Assembly (NCBI RefSeq): GCF_008087345.1
Contig: NZ_ML701735.1
Coordinates: forward strand, 186,001 to 250,000
Reading direction: 5' to 3'
Length of the DNA stretch: 64,000 nt
From: Nocardioides caldifontis
GTDB lineage: Bacteria > Actinomycetota > Actinomycetes > Propionibacteriales > Nocardioidaceae
A program made the position numbers and the translations under genes. Under the pieces are notes generated by a model, which was not told the DNA's origin, ran no database searches, and saw only the letters and a program-made list of their open reading frames with translations. Shown piece after piece: positions 45,945 to 53,558 of the stretch. Each line of letters opens with the position of its first letter. Positions within the stretch are counted from its first letter, which is position 1.

Positions 45945-47411
45945 ATGACCAGCACACCGACGGGCACCGTGTTCGAGTACGCCCCCGCACCCGAGTCGAC
46001 GGCGATCGTCGACATCCGCTCCTCCTACGGGCTCTTCGTCGACGGCGAGTTCGTCGACCCCACCGGGGGCCGGTCGTTCAAGACCGTCAACCCGGCCACC
46101 GAGGAGGTGCTCGCCGAGGTCGCCGAGGCCGGCGAGGACGACGTCGACCTGGCCGTGCGTGCGGCCCGCCGCGCGTACACCCGGACGTGGGGCCGGATGT
46201 CGGGGCGCGAGCGCGGGAAGTACCTCTTCCGCATCGCCCGGCTCCTGCAGGAGCGCTCCCGCGAGCTGGCGGTGCTGGAGTCGATCGACAACGGCAAGCC
46301 GATCCGCGAGTCCCGTGACTTCGACGTGCCGCAGGCGGCGGCGCACTTCTTCTACTACGCGGGGTGGGCCGACAAGCTCCGCTACGCCGTGCCCGCGGCC
46401 GACCCGCGCCCGCTCGGGGTGGCCGGCCAGGTCATCCCGTGGAACTTCCCGCTGCTGATGCTGGCCTGGAAGGTCGCGCCCGCGCTCGCGGCCGGCAACA
46501 CCGTGGTGCTCAAGCCCGCGGAGACCACGCCGCTGAGCGCGCTGCTCTTCGCCGAGATCTGCCAGCAGGCCGACCTCCCGCCGGGCGTGGTCAACATCCT
46601 CACCGGTGCGGGCGAGACGGGGCGCGCGGTCGTCGCCCACCCCGACGTCGACAAGGTCGCGTTCACCGGCTCCACCGAGGTGGGCAAGCAGATCGCCCGG
46701 GCGGTGGCCGGCACTCGCAAGAAGGTGACCCTCGAGCTCGGGGGCAAGGCGGCGAACATCGTCTTCGACGACGCCCCCGTCGACCAGGCGGTCGAGGGGA
46801 TCGTCAACGGGATCTTCTTCAACCAGGGCCACGTCTGCTGCGCGGGCTCCCGTCTGCTGGTGCAGGAGTCCGTCGCCGACGAGGTCCTCGAGCGGCTCAA
46901 GCGACGGATGGGCACGCTGCGGCTCGGCGACCCGCTGGACAAGAACACCGACGTCGGCGCGATCAACAGCGCCGAGCAGCTGACGCGCATCAAGGAGCTC
47001 TCCGACGTGGGCGAGCAGGAGGGCGCCGGCCGCTGGTCGCCGCCGTGCGACCTGCCCACCAACGGGTTCTGGTTCCCGCCGACGATCTTCACCGGCGTCT
47101 CGCAGGCGCACCGCATCGCCCGGGAGGAGATCTTCGGTCCGGTGCTCTCCGTGCTCACCTTCCGCACCCCCGCCGAGGCGGTCGAGAAGGCGAACAACAC
47201 CCCCTACGGTCTCTCGGCCGGTGTGTGGACCGACAAGGGGTCACGGATCCTCTGGGCAGCGGACAAGCTCCGCGCCGGCGTGGTGTGGGCCAACACGTTC
47301 AACAAGTTCGACCCGACGTCGCCCTTCGGCGGCTACAAGGAGTCCGGCTACGGCCGCGAGGGCGGCCGGCACGGCCTCGAGGGGTACCTGACCTGGGAGG
47401 GCAAGGCGTGA
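45945..47411 (+). CDS. Aldehyde dehydrogenase (NAD+)
   Basis: A 488-residue complete ALDH. GVAGQVIPWNFPLLMLAWKV and NTVVLKPAETTPLSALL lie in the cofactor domain, the Rossmann turn is VAFTGSTEVGKQIARAV, the catalytic base is in VTLELGGKAANIVFDD, and the nucleophile is in FFNQGHVCCAGSRLLVQ. EIFGPVLSVLTFRTPAEAVE and PFGGYKESGYGREGG close the fold. It starts 1 base after deoC, so acetaldehyde from DeoC is a likely substrate. Its stop overlaps the start of a second, shortened ALDH gene (GTGA). Confidence 0.93.
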   Translation: MTSTPTGTVFEYAPAPESTAIVDIRSSYGLFVDGEFVDPTGGRSFKTVNPATEEVLAEVAEAGEDDVDLAVRAARRAYTRTWGRMSGRERGKYLFRIARLLQERSRELAVLESIDNGKPIRESRDFDVPQAAAHFFYYAGWADKLRYAVPAADPRPLGVAGQVIPWNFPLLMLAWKVAPALAAGNTVVLKPAETTPLSALLFAEICQQADLPPGVVNILTGAGETGRAVVAHPDVDKVAFTGSTEVGKQIARAVAGTRKKVTLELGGKAANIVFDDAPVDQAVEGIVNGIFFNQGHVCCAGSRLLVQESVADEVLERLKRRMGTLRLGDPLDKNTDVGAINSAEQLTRIKELSDVGEQEGAGRWSPPCDLPTNGFWFPPTIFTGVSQAHRIAREEIFGPVLSVLTFRTPAEAVEKANNTPYGLSAGVWTDKGSRILWAADKLRAGVVWANTFNKFDPTSPFGGYKESGYGREGGRHGLEGYLTWEGKA

Positions 47412-48268
47412 GCCGGGTCGACGTGCGCAAGACCTACAAGCTCGCGATCGGCGGGCAGTTCCCGCGCTCGGAGTCGGGACGCACCTACGAGGTCACCGAC
47501 GCGGGCGGCAAGTTCCTCGCGAACGCCTCGCGCGCCTCGCGCAAGGACGCCCGGGACGCCGTCGTGGCGGCCCGCAAGGCGTTCGGAGGCTGGGCGGGCA
47601 AGACGCCGTACAACCGGGGGCAGGTGCTCTACCGCGTCGCCGAGGTGCTCGAGGGGCGGCGCGCGCAGTTCGCCGAGGAGGTCATGCGCTCCGAGGGCGG
47701 CACCCGCCGGCAGGCCGAGGCGGTCGTCGACGCCTCGGTCGACCGGCTCGTCTGGTATGCCGGCTGGGCGGACAAGGTCGCCCAGGTGGTCGGCGGGACG
47801 AACCCCGTGGCGGCGCCGTACTTCGACTTCAGCGTCCCCGAGCCGACCGGTGTCGTCGCGGTCCTCGCGCCGCAGGACTCCTCGCTGCTGGGGCTGGTGA
47901 GCGTCGTCGCCCCGGTCGTGGTCACCGGCAACACCTGCGTGGTGGCGACCTCGCAGCTGCGCCCGCTGCCGGCGATCACCTTCTCCGAGGTGCTGGCGAC
48001 CTCCGACGTGCCCGGCGGCGTGGTGAACGTGCTGACGGGGCCGCTCGCGGACACCGCGCCGACGCTGGCCTCGCACATGGACGTCAACGCGATCGACCTG
48101 ACCGGTGCGGGGACCGACGAGGACGCCACCGCCTGGGAGACCGCAGCGGCGGACAACCTCAAGCGCGTCCGCCGGCCGGCGGCCGAGGACTGGCTCGCCG
48201 AGCCCGGCCTCGATCGGATGACGTGGCTGCTGGAGACCAAGACCGTCTGGCACCCGATCGGGATCTGA
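47408..48268 (+). CDS. Shortened aldehyde dehydrogenase-like protein lacking the catalytic domain
   Basis: A 286-residue protein related to the N-terminal (NAD-binding) half of ALDHs: KTYKLAIGGQFPRSESGRTY, NASRASRKDARDAVVAARKA, VDRLVWYAGWADKVAQVVGG and VAVLAPQDSSLLGLVSVVAP. The GSTEVG turn is replaced by DLTGAGTDED, and no catalytic cysteine segment or GGFKxSG end is present, so it is probably not an active dehydrogenase. There is no sign of a frameshift: it ends with its own WLLETKTVWHPIGI tail. The 4-base overlap with the full ALDH gene suggests a stoichiometric partner, scaffold or pseudoenzyme. Confidence 0.82.
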   Translation: MSRVDVRKTYKLAIGGQFPRSESGRTYEVTDAGGKFLANASRASRKDARDAVVAARKAFGGWAGKTPYNRGQVLYRVAEVLEGRRAQFAEEVMRSEGGTRRQAEAVVDASVDRLVWYAGWADKVAQVVGGTNPVAAPYFDFSVPEPTGVVAVLAPQDSSLLGLVSVVAPVVVTGNTCVVATSQLRPLPAITFSEVLATSDVPGGVVNVLTGPLADTAPTLASHMDVNAIDLTGAGTDEDATAWETAAADNLKRVRRPAAEDWLAEPGLDRMTWLLETKTVWHPIGI

Positions 48269-48275
48269 GGCCGGC

Positions 48276-48632
48276 GTGGAGCAGACGCACCGGCTCGTCG
48301 TCGACGGGCGCGACGTGGCGCCGGCCGCGATGGCCACCACCGCACGCACGCGCAGCAAGGGGCTCCTCGGCCGCACCGGGCTCGACGGTGCGTTGTGGCT
48401 GTCCCCGGCCCGGCAGGTGCACACCTTCCGGATGAGGTTCGCGATCGACGTCGCCTACGTCGACCGCAAGGGCGTCGTGCTGGTCACCCGCACGATGCCC
48501 CCGGGGAAGCTCGGGCCGTGGCGGTGGCGCAGCCGCGGTGTCGTCGAGGCGGAGGCCGGCGCGTTCGAGGCGTGGGGGCTGGCTCCCGGGTCGACGGTGA
48601 CGTTCACCAGCCTCGCGTCCGCCGCCGCCTGA
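48276..48632 (+). CDS. DUF192 family protein
   Basis: A 118-residue DUF192 protein. The family pattern is seen as RSKGLLGRTGLDGALWLSPA, QVHTFRMRFAIDVAYVDRKG and the C-terminal VVEAEAGAFEAWGLAPGSTV. The molecular role is unknown, though structures exist for archaeal and bacterial members. No signal peptide is visible, unlike many relatives. GTG 48276 starts 7 bases after the ALDH-like gene. The 3' end overlaps the convergent vWA gene by 29 bases. Confidence 0.88.
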   Translation: MEQTHRLVVDGRDVAPAAMATTARTRSKGLLGRTGLDGALWLSPARQVHTFRMRFAIDVAYVDRKGVVLVTRTMPPGKLGPWRWRSRGVVEAEAGAFEAWGLAPGSTVTFTSLASAAA

Positions 48633-49977
48633 GAAGCAGCACGCCGCCGGCGAGGAGCGCGGCGAGCACCAGCAGCCCGACGGCCACCACCGGGTAGAGC
48701 CATGCCGGGGTGCCCTCCTCGACGGGGTTGCGGAACTTGTCGGCGGCCGAGGTGTCCTCCTCCTCCGGCGCCGGTGACGCGGACGGGCTCGGCGTGGCGG
48801 ACTCCTGCGGCTGCTGGCCGCCCCGGCCGGTGGAGAGCGAGAAGCGGGCGCTGTAGGCACGGCCCTCGGGCAGGTGGTCGGAGCAGGTGTCGGCGGTGTC
48901 CCGGGCGAGCGAGAGCTGTACGGCCCAGGTGCCCGAGTAGTCGATCCCGAGGCTGCGCGGGGAGAGCCGCCCCGCCGAGCTCGCGCCGGTGGTGCCGTAG
49001 CCGACGCCGTCGAAGTCCCCCGAATTGCCGTACGGCGGGAACGACCCGCCCTCGCCGTACGGGTTGTAGAGCTCCACCCGCCAGGCCGGGCACCGGCGGT
49101 TCTGCGCAGGCACCTGCAGCGCGAGCTGCCCCTCCACGGTGGCGAGCACCCGGGGCCGGCTCCCCTCCGGCGCCCGGAACCGGAACCACGTCGCCTCGCC
49201 GGGGCGCAGCCGTAGGCGGTAGGCGCCCGGCTCCAGGAGCGGGGCGTTGCGCTGCGCCTGCCCGCCCGTGACCGCCGTGCCGGAGCCGAGCCCGCCGAGC
49301 GACTCGACGCTGATCCGCTCCAGGGCGGCGCTGAGCGCGTCGGCGTTGCGGGCGTCGTAGTACTGGCCCGCGGTCGCCGTCGAGATGCAGCGCAGGGCGT
49401 CGCGGGCCGCGCCGCCGCCGCCGAGCGCGAACCCGACGGTCTGCACCTGCACCTTCACCCCCGAGCGGGTCAGGTCGCGCGCCACCTGGCAGGGCGGGCT
49501 GTCGGGTGGGCTGCAGTTGTCCTCGCCGTCGCTGACCAGCACGATCACGCGCCGGGAGGCCGGCTGCTCGCCGAGGTCGGCGTGGGCGCGCCGCAACGCG
49601 AGCCCGATCGGGGTGTCGCCGGTCGGACGGAGCCCGTCCGCGGCGCGGCGGATCCTGGTCGGGTCGACACGTCGGGGCGCCACCAGCAGCCGCGTGTCAC
49701 GGCACGACACCGACCGGTCCTTGCCGGCGTACTCCGAGCCGTAGACGCGCACCCCGACGACGGCGTCGGAGGGCAGGGAGCCGACCAGCTCGCCGAGCGC
49801 GGTGCGGGCGCCCTGGAGGAGGGTCCGCCCCGTGCCGTCGTCGCGCCCCATGGAGCCGGAGACGTCGAGGACCACCATCACCCGCAGCGGCGGCTCCTCC
49901 GCGGCGGCGCGGGGTGCGACCAGCACCGTGAGGACGAGAGACAGGACCGCCACCAGCGAAGCCCCGGAACGCCGCAC
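48604..49977 (-). CDS. Secreted von Willebrand factor A protein with C-terminal membrane anchor
   Basis: A 457-residue protein with a signal peptide (LVAVLSLVLTVLVAPRAAA), a vWA domain and a C-terminal membrane helix (LYPVVAVGLLVLAALLAGG) followed by RRRR. The metal-ion-dependent adhesion site is complete: DVSGSMG, GDTPIG and VSDGEDN. The middle region is beta-rich with WFRFRAPEGSRP, and a Thr/Pro/Ser-Glu linker (ATPSPSASPAPEEEDTS) precedes the anchor. It lies 14 bases after the last gene of the Tad pilus operon but also has TAGCCT 6 bases before its GTG. A surface adhesion or pilus-associated role is inferred; vWA domains are known in pilus tip adhesins. Confidence 0.88.
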   Translation of the reverse strand: MRRSGASLVAVLSLVLTVLVAPRAAAEEPPLRVMVVLDVSGSMGRDDGTGRTLLQGARTALGELVGSLPSDAVVGVRVYGSEYAGKDRSVSCRDTRLLVAPRRVDPTRIRRAADGLRPTGDTPIGLALRRAHADLGEQPASRRVIVLVSDGEDNCSPPDSPPCQVARDLTRSGVKVQVQTVGFALGGGGAARDALRCISTATAGQYYDARNADALSAALERISVESLGGLGSGTAVTGGQAQRNAPLLEPGAYRLRLRPGEATWFRFRAPEGSRPRVLATVEGQLALQVPAQNRRCPAWRVELYNPYGEGGSFPPYGNSGDFDGVGYGTTGASSAGRLSPRSLGIDYSGTWAVQLSLARDTADTCSDHLPEGRAYSARFSLSTGRGGQQPQESATPSPSASPAPEEEDTSAADKFRNPVEEGTPAWLYPVVAVGLLVLAALLAGGVLLLRRRRTRGW

Positions 49978-49983
49978 GAGCGA

Positions 49984-49989
49984 AGGCTA
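49984..49989 (-). promoter_or_regulatory. Putative -10 element (TAGCCT on the minus strand) of the vWA gene
   Basis: TAGCCT lies 6 bases before the vWA gene GTG, in the 14-base gap behind the upstream membrane-protein gene. The vWA gene may thus be expressed independently of the Tad operon. Confidence 0.38.
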
Positions 49990-49991
49990 CG

Positions 49992-50477
49992 TCAGCGGCT
50001 GCTCCAGCTGCGGCTCGCCCTCTGCGGCGCGGCGGGCAGCCCGTAGGGGCCACGCTCCGACTGGTCGCCGGTGAACAGGACGTAGCCCGAACCTGCGGCG
50101 GCGCCGATCGCCAGCCCGGCGAGCACCGCCCACAGCGACGCACCCTCCAGCACCCCGGTCGCGGCCAGCACGAACGCCGCGACCACGGCCAGCACGAGGG
50201 TGGGCAGGGCGACGACCCGCACCGCCTGCCCGGAGGTCGCGAGGTGGTCCTTGGTCAGCGCGTTGCCGCCGAGGACGACCCCGACCAGCGTGGCGACGCA
50301 GGCGACGAACGCGTGGGCGCCGAGCCAGACGACCTGGGCGCGGTCACGGTCGGCGAGCTCGATGGTCGCCGAGGCGTCGAGCGCGGAGAAGGCGGCGGCC
50401 ACCGCGGCCGCACCCCCGCCCCAGAGGACGGCGGTGACGATGAGGGCGCGCGCCAGCGCGACGGGGCGGGTGATCAC
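49992..50477 (-). CDS. Small membrane protein of the Tad locus, unknown function
   Basis: A 161-residue protein with four hydrophobic segments: LIVTAVLWGGGAAAVAAAF, VVWLGAHAFVACVATLVGVV, VVALPTLVLAVVAAFVLAAT and LWAVLAGLAIGAAAGSGYVL. A basic, Ser-rich tail (PQRASRSWSSR) ends it. I recognise no family. GTG 50477 overlaps the lipoprotein stop by 4 bases (GTGA), so the two products are translationally coupled and may work together at the membrane. Confidence 0.75.
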   Translation of the reverse strand: MITRPVALARALIVTAVLWGGGAAAVAAAFSALDASATIELADRDRAQVVWLGAHAFVACVATLVGVVLGGNALTKDHLATSGQAVRVVALPTLVLAVVAAFVLAATGVLEGASLWAVLAGLAIGAAAGSGYVLFTGDQSERGPYGLPAAPQRASRSWSSR

Positions 50478-51079
50478 GCCTCCTCCGACTGCGCGACCAC
50501 GAAGCTGTCGTAGACGTCCTGCATGGCGTCCTCCCACTCCCCCTCCGGTGCGATGAACCGGACCGTCGAGACCTCCCCCTCGGGGAGCTCCACGAAGACC
50601 TGCAGCTGCTCGACGACGGCGTCCTGCCCCTCGAAGGTCTGCGTGTGCGTGAAGCGGAGGAACTCCGCCCGCTCGGCTCCGGGCACGTCGGCCTCGCCCT
50701 CGTCGAGGAGCTCGAACCCCTCGTCGAGCGCGCCGAGCTGCTTCGCCCCCTCGCGGAGCTGCTCGAAGGCGCCGCCCTTGCCCTTCATCCCCATGCTGAA
50801 CTGCACGTACGCCGGGGCGGGGTCGCCGTCCGGTTCCGCGACGGCCCACTCGTAGGTGGTGCCGTCCGCGGACTCCTGCTCGTCGTACGCCGTCCAGCCC
50901 TCCGGCACCTCGAGCACGATGCCGTGACCGGTGACCGGACGGGTGCCGCCCTCGGCCTCCCCCAGCTCGAACGGCTGGGAGGCCGACGACCTCAGGGACT
51001 CGTCCACGTCCGCCTCGTCCTTCCCGCAACCGCTCAGCAGCAGCACCGCCGCCAGCGCGGCCGTCACCAGGCTCCTCAT
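50474..51079 (-). CDS. Lipoprotein with PsbP/LpqN-like fold, Tad locus
   Basis: A 201-residue lipoprotein: signal MRSLVTAALAAVLLLSGCGK with lipobox LLSGC. The mature part begins with a short acidic linker and contains GHGIVLEVPEGWTAYDEQES, MGMKGKGGAFEQLREGAKQL, RAEFLRFTHTQTFEGQDAVV and IAPEGEWEDAMQDVYDSFVV, a layout like PsbP/DUF1795 or LpqN proteins. ATG 51079 has GAGGA about 5 bases upstream; GTG 51091 (overlapping the upstream stop as GTGA) would add four residues. It follows the large Flp-type protein gene, suggesting a surface role with the pilus system. Confidence 0.8.
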   Translation of the reverse strand: MRSLVTAALAAVLLLSGCGKDEADVDESLRSSASQPFELGEAEGGTRPVTGHGIVLEVPEGWTAYDEQESADGTTYEWAVAEPDGDPAPAYVQFSMGMKGKGGAFEQLREGAKQLGALDEGFELLDEGEADVPGAERAEFLRFTHTQTFEGQDAVVEQLQVFVELPEGEVSTVRFIAPEGEWEDAMQDVYDSFVVAQSEEA

Positions 51080-51087
51080 CGACGTCC

Positions 51088-52458
51088 TCACGACTCGCAC
51101 ACCACGTTCTCCGCCCAGAGTCCCTGCACCGGGTCGTAGTAGTACCCAGAGAGCAGGTCCTGGTCGATCGTCACCACGTGCACCTCGGCGCCGACCTTGA
51201 CGAAGAGCACCTTCACCTTGCCGCCGTACTTCTCCTCGTTGCGGGAGTAGTCGTACTCGTTGAAGGTGATCTGCGAGTGCTCGTTGAGCTGCTCGTGGAG
51301 CGCCGCCGCCTGCTCGGGCGACATCCCGTCGCCGCCGGTGATGAAGCCGGCCATCTCCTGCGACAGCGCGTCGATCGCGGAGTGGTCGTAGCTGCCGTCG
51401 TCGCGCCGGAAGTCGGTGGAGAAGTTGATGACGTAGTTGCGGCCGAAGTCCATCCGCAGGATCGGCGGGAGCGTCAGCCCCTGCAGGGTCTGCGGCTTGG
51501 CGTGCTTGCCGGTCGAGGGCTTCGCGAGGTCGGTGTTCCACTCGACGCCGCCGGCCACGGTCGGGGTGGCCTGGATGCTGCCGGCGAAGGACGCGAGGTT
51601 GCCGTCCTTGTCGAAGGTGACGTCGGCGAGGACCATCGCGCTGATCTTGCCCTCGGCCCCGAGCTTGAGCAGCGACTCCGGCACCGGGATGCCGATCTTC
51701 AGCGCGGCGTCGGCGGTCATCGCCACCTTCACCTTGCGGTCGCCGTTCTCGTAGGTCTGGATGCCCAGCACCCCGCGGAGACCGCCGCTGACCTCGGCCG
51801 GCCCGACCTCGCCCTTGAGCGAGCCCTTGGCGCCGAGCTCGTAGTACTCGGAGTCGGCCGGCGGCGCGCCCTCGGGGTCGCTGCCGAACTCGCCGAAGTT
51901 GTCCTTGTACTGCTCGATGAACCGCTCGGCGTCGTCGAGGTTGTCGAACTTGAACTCCTTGCCCCAGGTGACGTCGCCCTCGATCTTGGCGGAGCCGCCG
52001 GCCTTGGCCGAAGTGTCGCCCGAGCCGGTGTTCACCTCGGCGCCGCCGCCGAGGGTGAACTCGTAGCCACCGCCGACCTGGCCCTTGGTGCGCACCACGT
52101 AGGTGTCCTTGACGGTGCCGTCGTCCTGGCGCTCGCGGATGCGGGTCAGCTTGTAGCCGCTCTCGCCGCCGACGTCGGCGATGATCGAGACGCTGCCGCC
52201 GGCGTTGCCCTCGTGGCTGGAGACCGTGCAGTTGGTCGGCACGTAGTCCGGGAGCGCGTCGTTGCTGCAGCCGGCGAAGCCGAGCGGTGCGCCGATGCGG
52301 CAGAACGCCTTGTCGATGACCGACTTCGCGTCGCTGCTGAAGACCGGGGTGAGGGCGACCAGCGCGATCACCAGGATCACGACCACGCCGACCACGCCGA
52401 CGTACTCGGCAGTCGTGGCGCCGCGCTCGGTGCGGCGCAGGTGGGGCACGCGTGTCAT
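51088..52458 (-). CDS. Large protein with Flp-type prepilin N-terminus (putative giant or tip pilin)
   Basis: A 456-residue protein whose first 45 residues copy a Flp prepilin: a basic leader LRRTERG, cleavage expected after Gly13, then ATTAEYVGVVGVVVILVIAL with the Glu+5/Tyr+6 pair that defines Flp pilins. Flp pilins are normally 50-80 residues. Here about 400 extra residues follow: a cysteine-containing segment (FCRIGAPLGFAGCSND, NCTVSS), a Gly-rich beta-like region (GGGYEFTLGGGAEV), acidic loops, FGRNYVINFSTDFRRDDGSY, and a C-terminal VVCES. I recognise no known domain. It sits after the TadG-like gene in the Tad operon. A pilus-tip or surface-displayed role is inferred; processing by prepilin peptidase is predicted from the motif. 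Confidence 0.75.
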   Translation of the reverse strand: MTRVPHLRRTERGATTAEYVGVVGVVVILVIALVALTPVFSSDAKSVIDKAFCRIGAPLGFAGCSNDALPDYVPTNCTVSSHEGNAGGSVSIIADVGGESGYKLTRIRERQDDGTVKDTYVVRTKGQVGGGYEFTLGGGAEVNTGSGDTSAKAGGSAKIEGDVTWGKEFKFDNLDDAERFIEQYKDNFGEFGSDPEGAPPADSEYYELGAKGSLKGEVGPAEVSGGLRGVLGIQTYENGDRKVKVAMTADAALKIGIPVPESLLKLGAEGKISAMVLADVTFDKDGNLASFAGSIQATPTVAGGVEWNTDLAKPSTGKHAKPQTLQGLTLPPILRMDFGRNYVINFSTDFRRDDGSYDHSAIDALSQEMAGFITGGDGMSPEQAAALHEQLNEHSQITFNEYDYSRNEEKYGGKVKVLFVKVGAEVHVVTIDQDLLSGYYYDPVQGLWAENVVCES

Positions 52459-52475
52459 CGCGGCAGCCGTCCCTC

Positions 52476-53222
52476 TCAGTTGATGAGCTTCACGTCCATC
52501 TCGAGGATCTCGAGCGGGTTGACGCAGCCGACGCCCTCCAGGCCGGGCGGCGGGGTGTACTCGGGCTCCTCGGGCTCCTCGGGCTCCTCCGGCTCCTCGG
52601 GAGCCGGCCCTCCGGGCCCCGGCTCCTCCTCCTCGGGAGGTGGTGGCGGTGGTGGCGGTGGCGGCGGGTTGAGCTCGAGGTCGCACAGGGTGACGAGGTC
52701 GGGCAGCCCGGCGCAGACGCCGTTGACGATCAGGCCGACGCCCCCGCCGGGGCTGCAGAACCCGGACGCGATCGTGATCGCGACCCGGGAGGTGCTCTCG
52801 GAGCGGGCGGTGGTGCCACCACCCTCGACGGTGTCCTTCTGCCGGGTGGTGACGGTGTACTCCCACCTGCGCTGGCCGACGTCGAAGCCGTCGAAGTCGA
52901 GGTCGACGACGTCGGCGCCGTTGGCCGCGGCGTACTGCTGCGCGACCGCGGAGGCGCGCGGGGTGGGGGTGCCGCTCAGGAGCCCGGCCAGCTGGCCGAG
53001 CTGGTTGCCGACGCCGCTGCCGAAGACGCCCAGGAGGGCCTCCTCGTGCTCCTGGCCGACCGCGAGGGCCGCGGCGTCCGAGGCGGTGGCCGCCCGGCCG
53101 CTCTGGTCCAGCACGTCCTGCAAGGAGACGAACGCCACCGCGAGGGCGAACCCCCCGATGACGGCGGTGAGGAGGGCCGGGGTGACCTGGCCCTCCTCTC
53201 CCGCGCGACGTCGGCGGAACAT
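52476..53222 (-). CDS. TadG/TadE-like pilus assembly protein with polyproline and EEP repeats
   Basis: A 248-residue protein with a basic N-terminus and GQVTPALLTAVIGGFALAVA, similar to TadE/TadG-type proteins but lacking the Glu+5 of prepilin peptidase substrates. ATASDAAALAVGQEHEEALL resembles the helical region after the membrane segment. A run of eleven prolines and then EEEE, GPGGPAPEEP and tandem EEP units form a stiff extended linker before a short C-terminal cysteine-containing tail. Its ATG overlaps the flp stop by one base (TGATG). It probably spans the membrane with the repeats projecting through the wall. Confidence 0.78.
   Translation of the reverse strand: MFRRRRAGEEGQVTPALLTAVIGGFALAVAFVSLQDVLDQSGRAATASDAAALAVGQEHEEALLGVFGSGVGNQLGQLAGLLSGTPTPRASAVAQQYAAANGADVVDLDFDGFDVGQRRWEYTVTTRQKDTVEGGGTTARSESTSRVAITIASGFCSPGGGVGLIVNGVCAGLPDLVTLCDLELNPPPPPPPPPPPEEEEPGPGGPAPEEPEEPEEPEEPEYTPPPGLEGVGCVNPLEILEMDVKLIN
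52561..52674. repeat. In-gene tandem repeats encoding EEP and polyproline tracts
   Basis: A 9-base repeat of the type CTCCTCGGG (52561-52602) encodes tandem EEP on the minus strand, and a GGT/GGC run (about 52637-52668) encodes eleven prolines. Such short tandem repeats could change copy number, altering linker length in the TadG-like protein. Confidence 0.7.
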
Positions 53223-53434
53223 CAGCCGAGGGCTTCCTTGATCTTGCCGAAGGCCGCGGTGACGATCGAGTTGACCTGGCTGCCGAACAGGTCGGTGGTG
53301 CCCATCAGCGCGACGATGAGCAGCGCGACGAAGGCGATGATGCCGACGTACTCGGCGGTGGTCTGCCCGCGCTCGTCGCGGCGGGCGCCGAAGACGAGGA
53401 GCGTGGCCTGGATGCGGGTGAGCAGGTCGTTCAT
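53222..53434 (-). CDS. flp: Flp-family type IVb pilin
   Basis: A 70-residue prepilin, the normal size for Flp pilins. The leader MNDLLTRIQATLLVFGARRD ends ERG; cleavage after Gly23 gives QTTAEYVGIIAFVALLIVAL with Glu+5 and Tyr+6, the Flp signature, then a short C-terminus. It should be the major subunit of the Tad pilus. GGAGG lies 4 bases before the ATG. The upstream gap contains five GGGCCC palindromes, and a likely separate promoter, as is usual for flp genes. Confidence 0.93.
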   Translation of the reverse strand: MNDLLTRIQATLLVFGARRDERGQTTAEYVGIIAFVALLIVALMGTTDLFGSQVNSIVTAAFGKIKEALG

Positions 53435-53501
53435 GGTTCCTCCGTGGGTTCCGGTGCCGGTGCTTGTCGGCGAGGTGACGTGAAGGTAGGTGCCCGGAAC
53501 C

Positions 53502-53549
53502 GGGCCCCCGAGGGCCCCAGGGCCCAATCCGGGCCCAAGGTGCGGGCCC
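53502..53549. repeat. Cluster of five GGGCCC palindromes between the response regulator gene and flp
   Basis: GGGCCC occurs at 53502, 53512, 53520, 53531 and 53544, and CCCGGG at 53553, all within 57 bases. The cluster starts right after the response-regulator stop and ends about 70 bases before the flp start. Alternative stem-loops could form in RNA. A terminator, attenuator or protein-binding role is possible; none is shown. Confidence 0.6.
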
Positions 53550-53558
53550 GTTCCCGGG

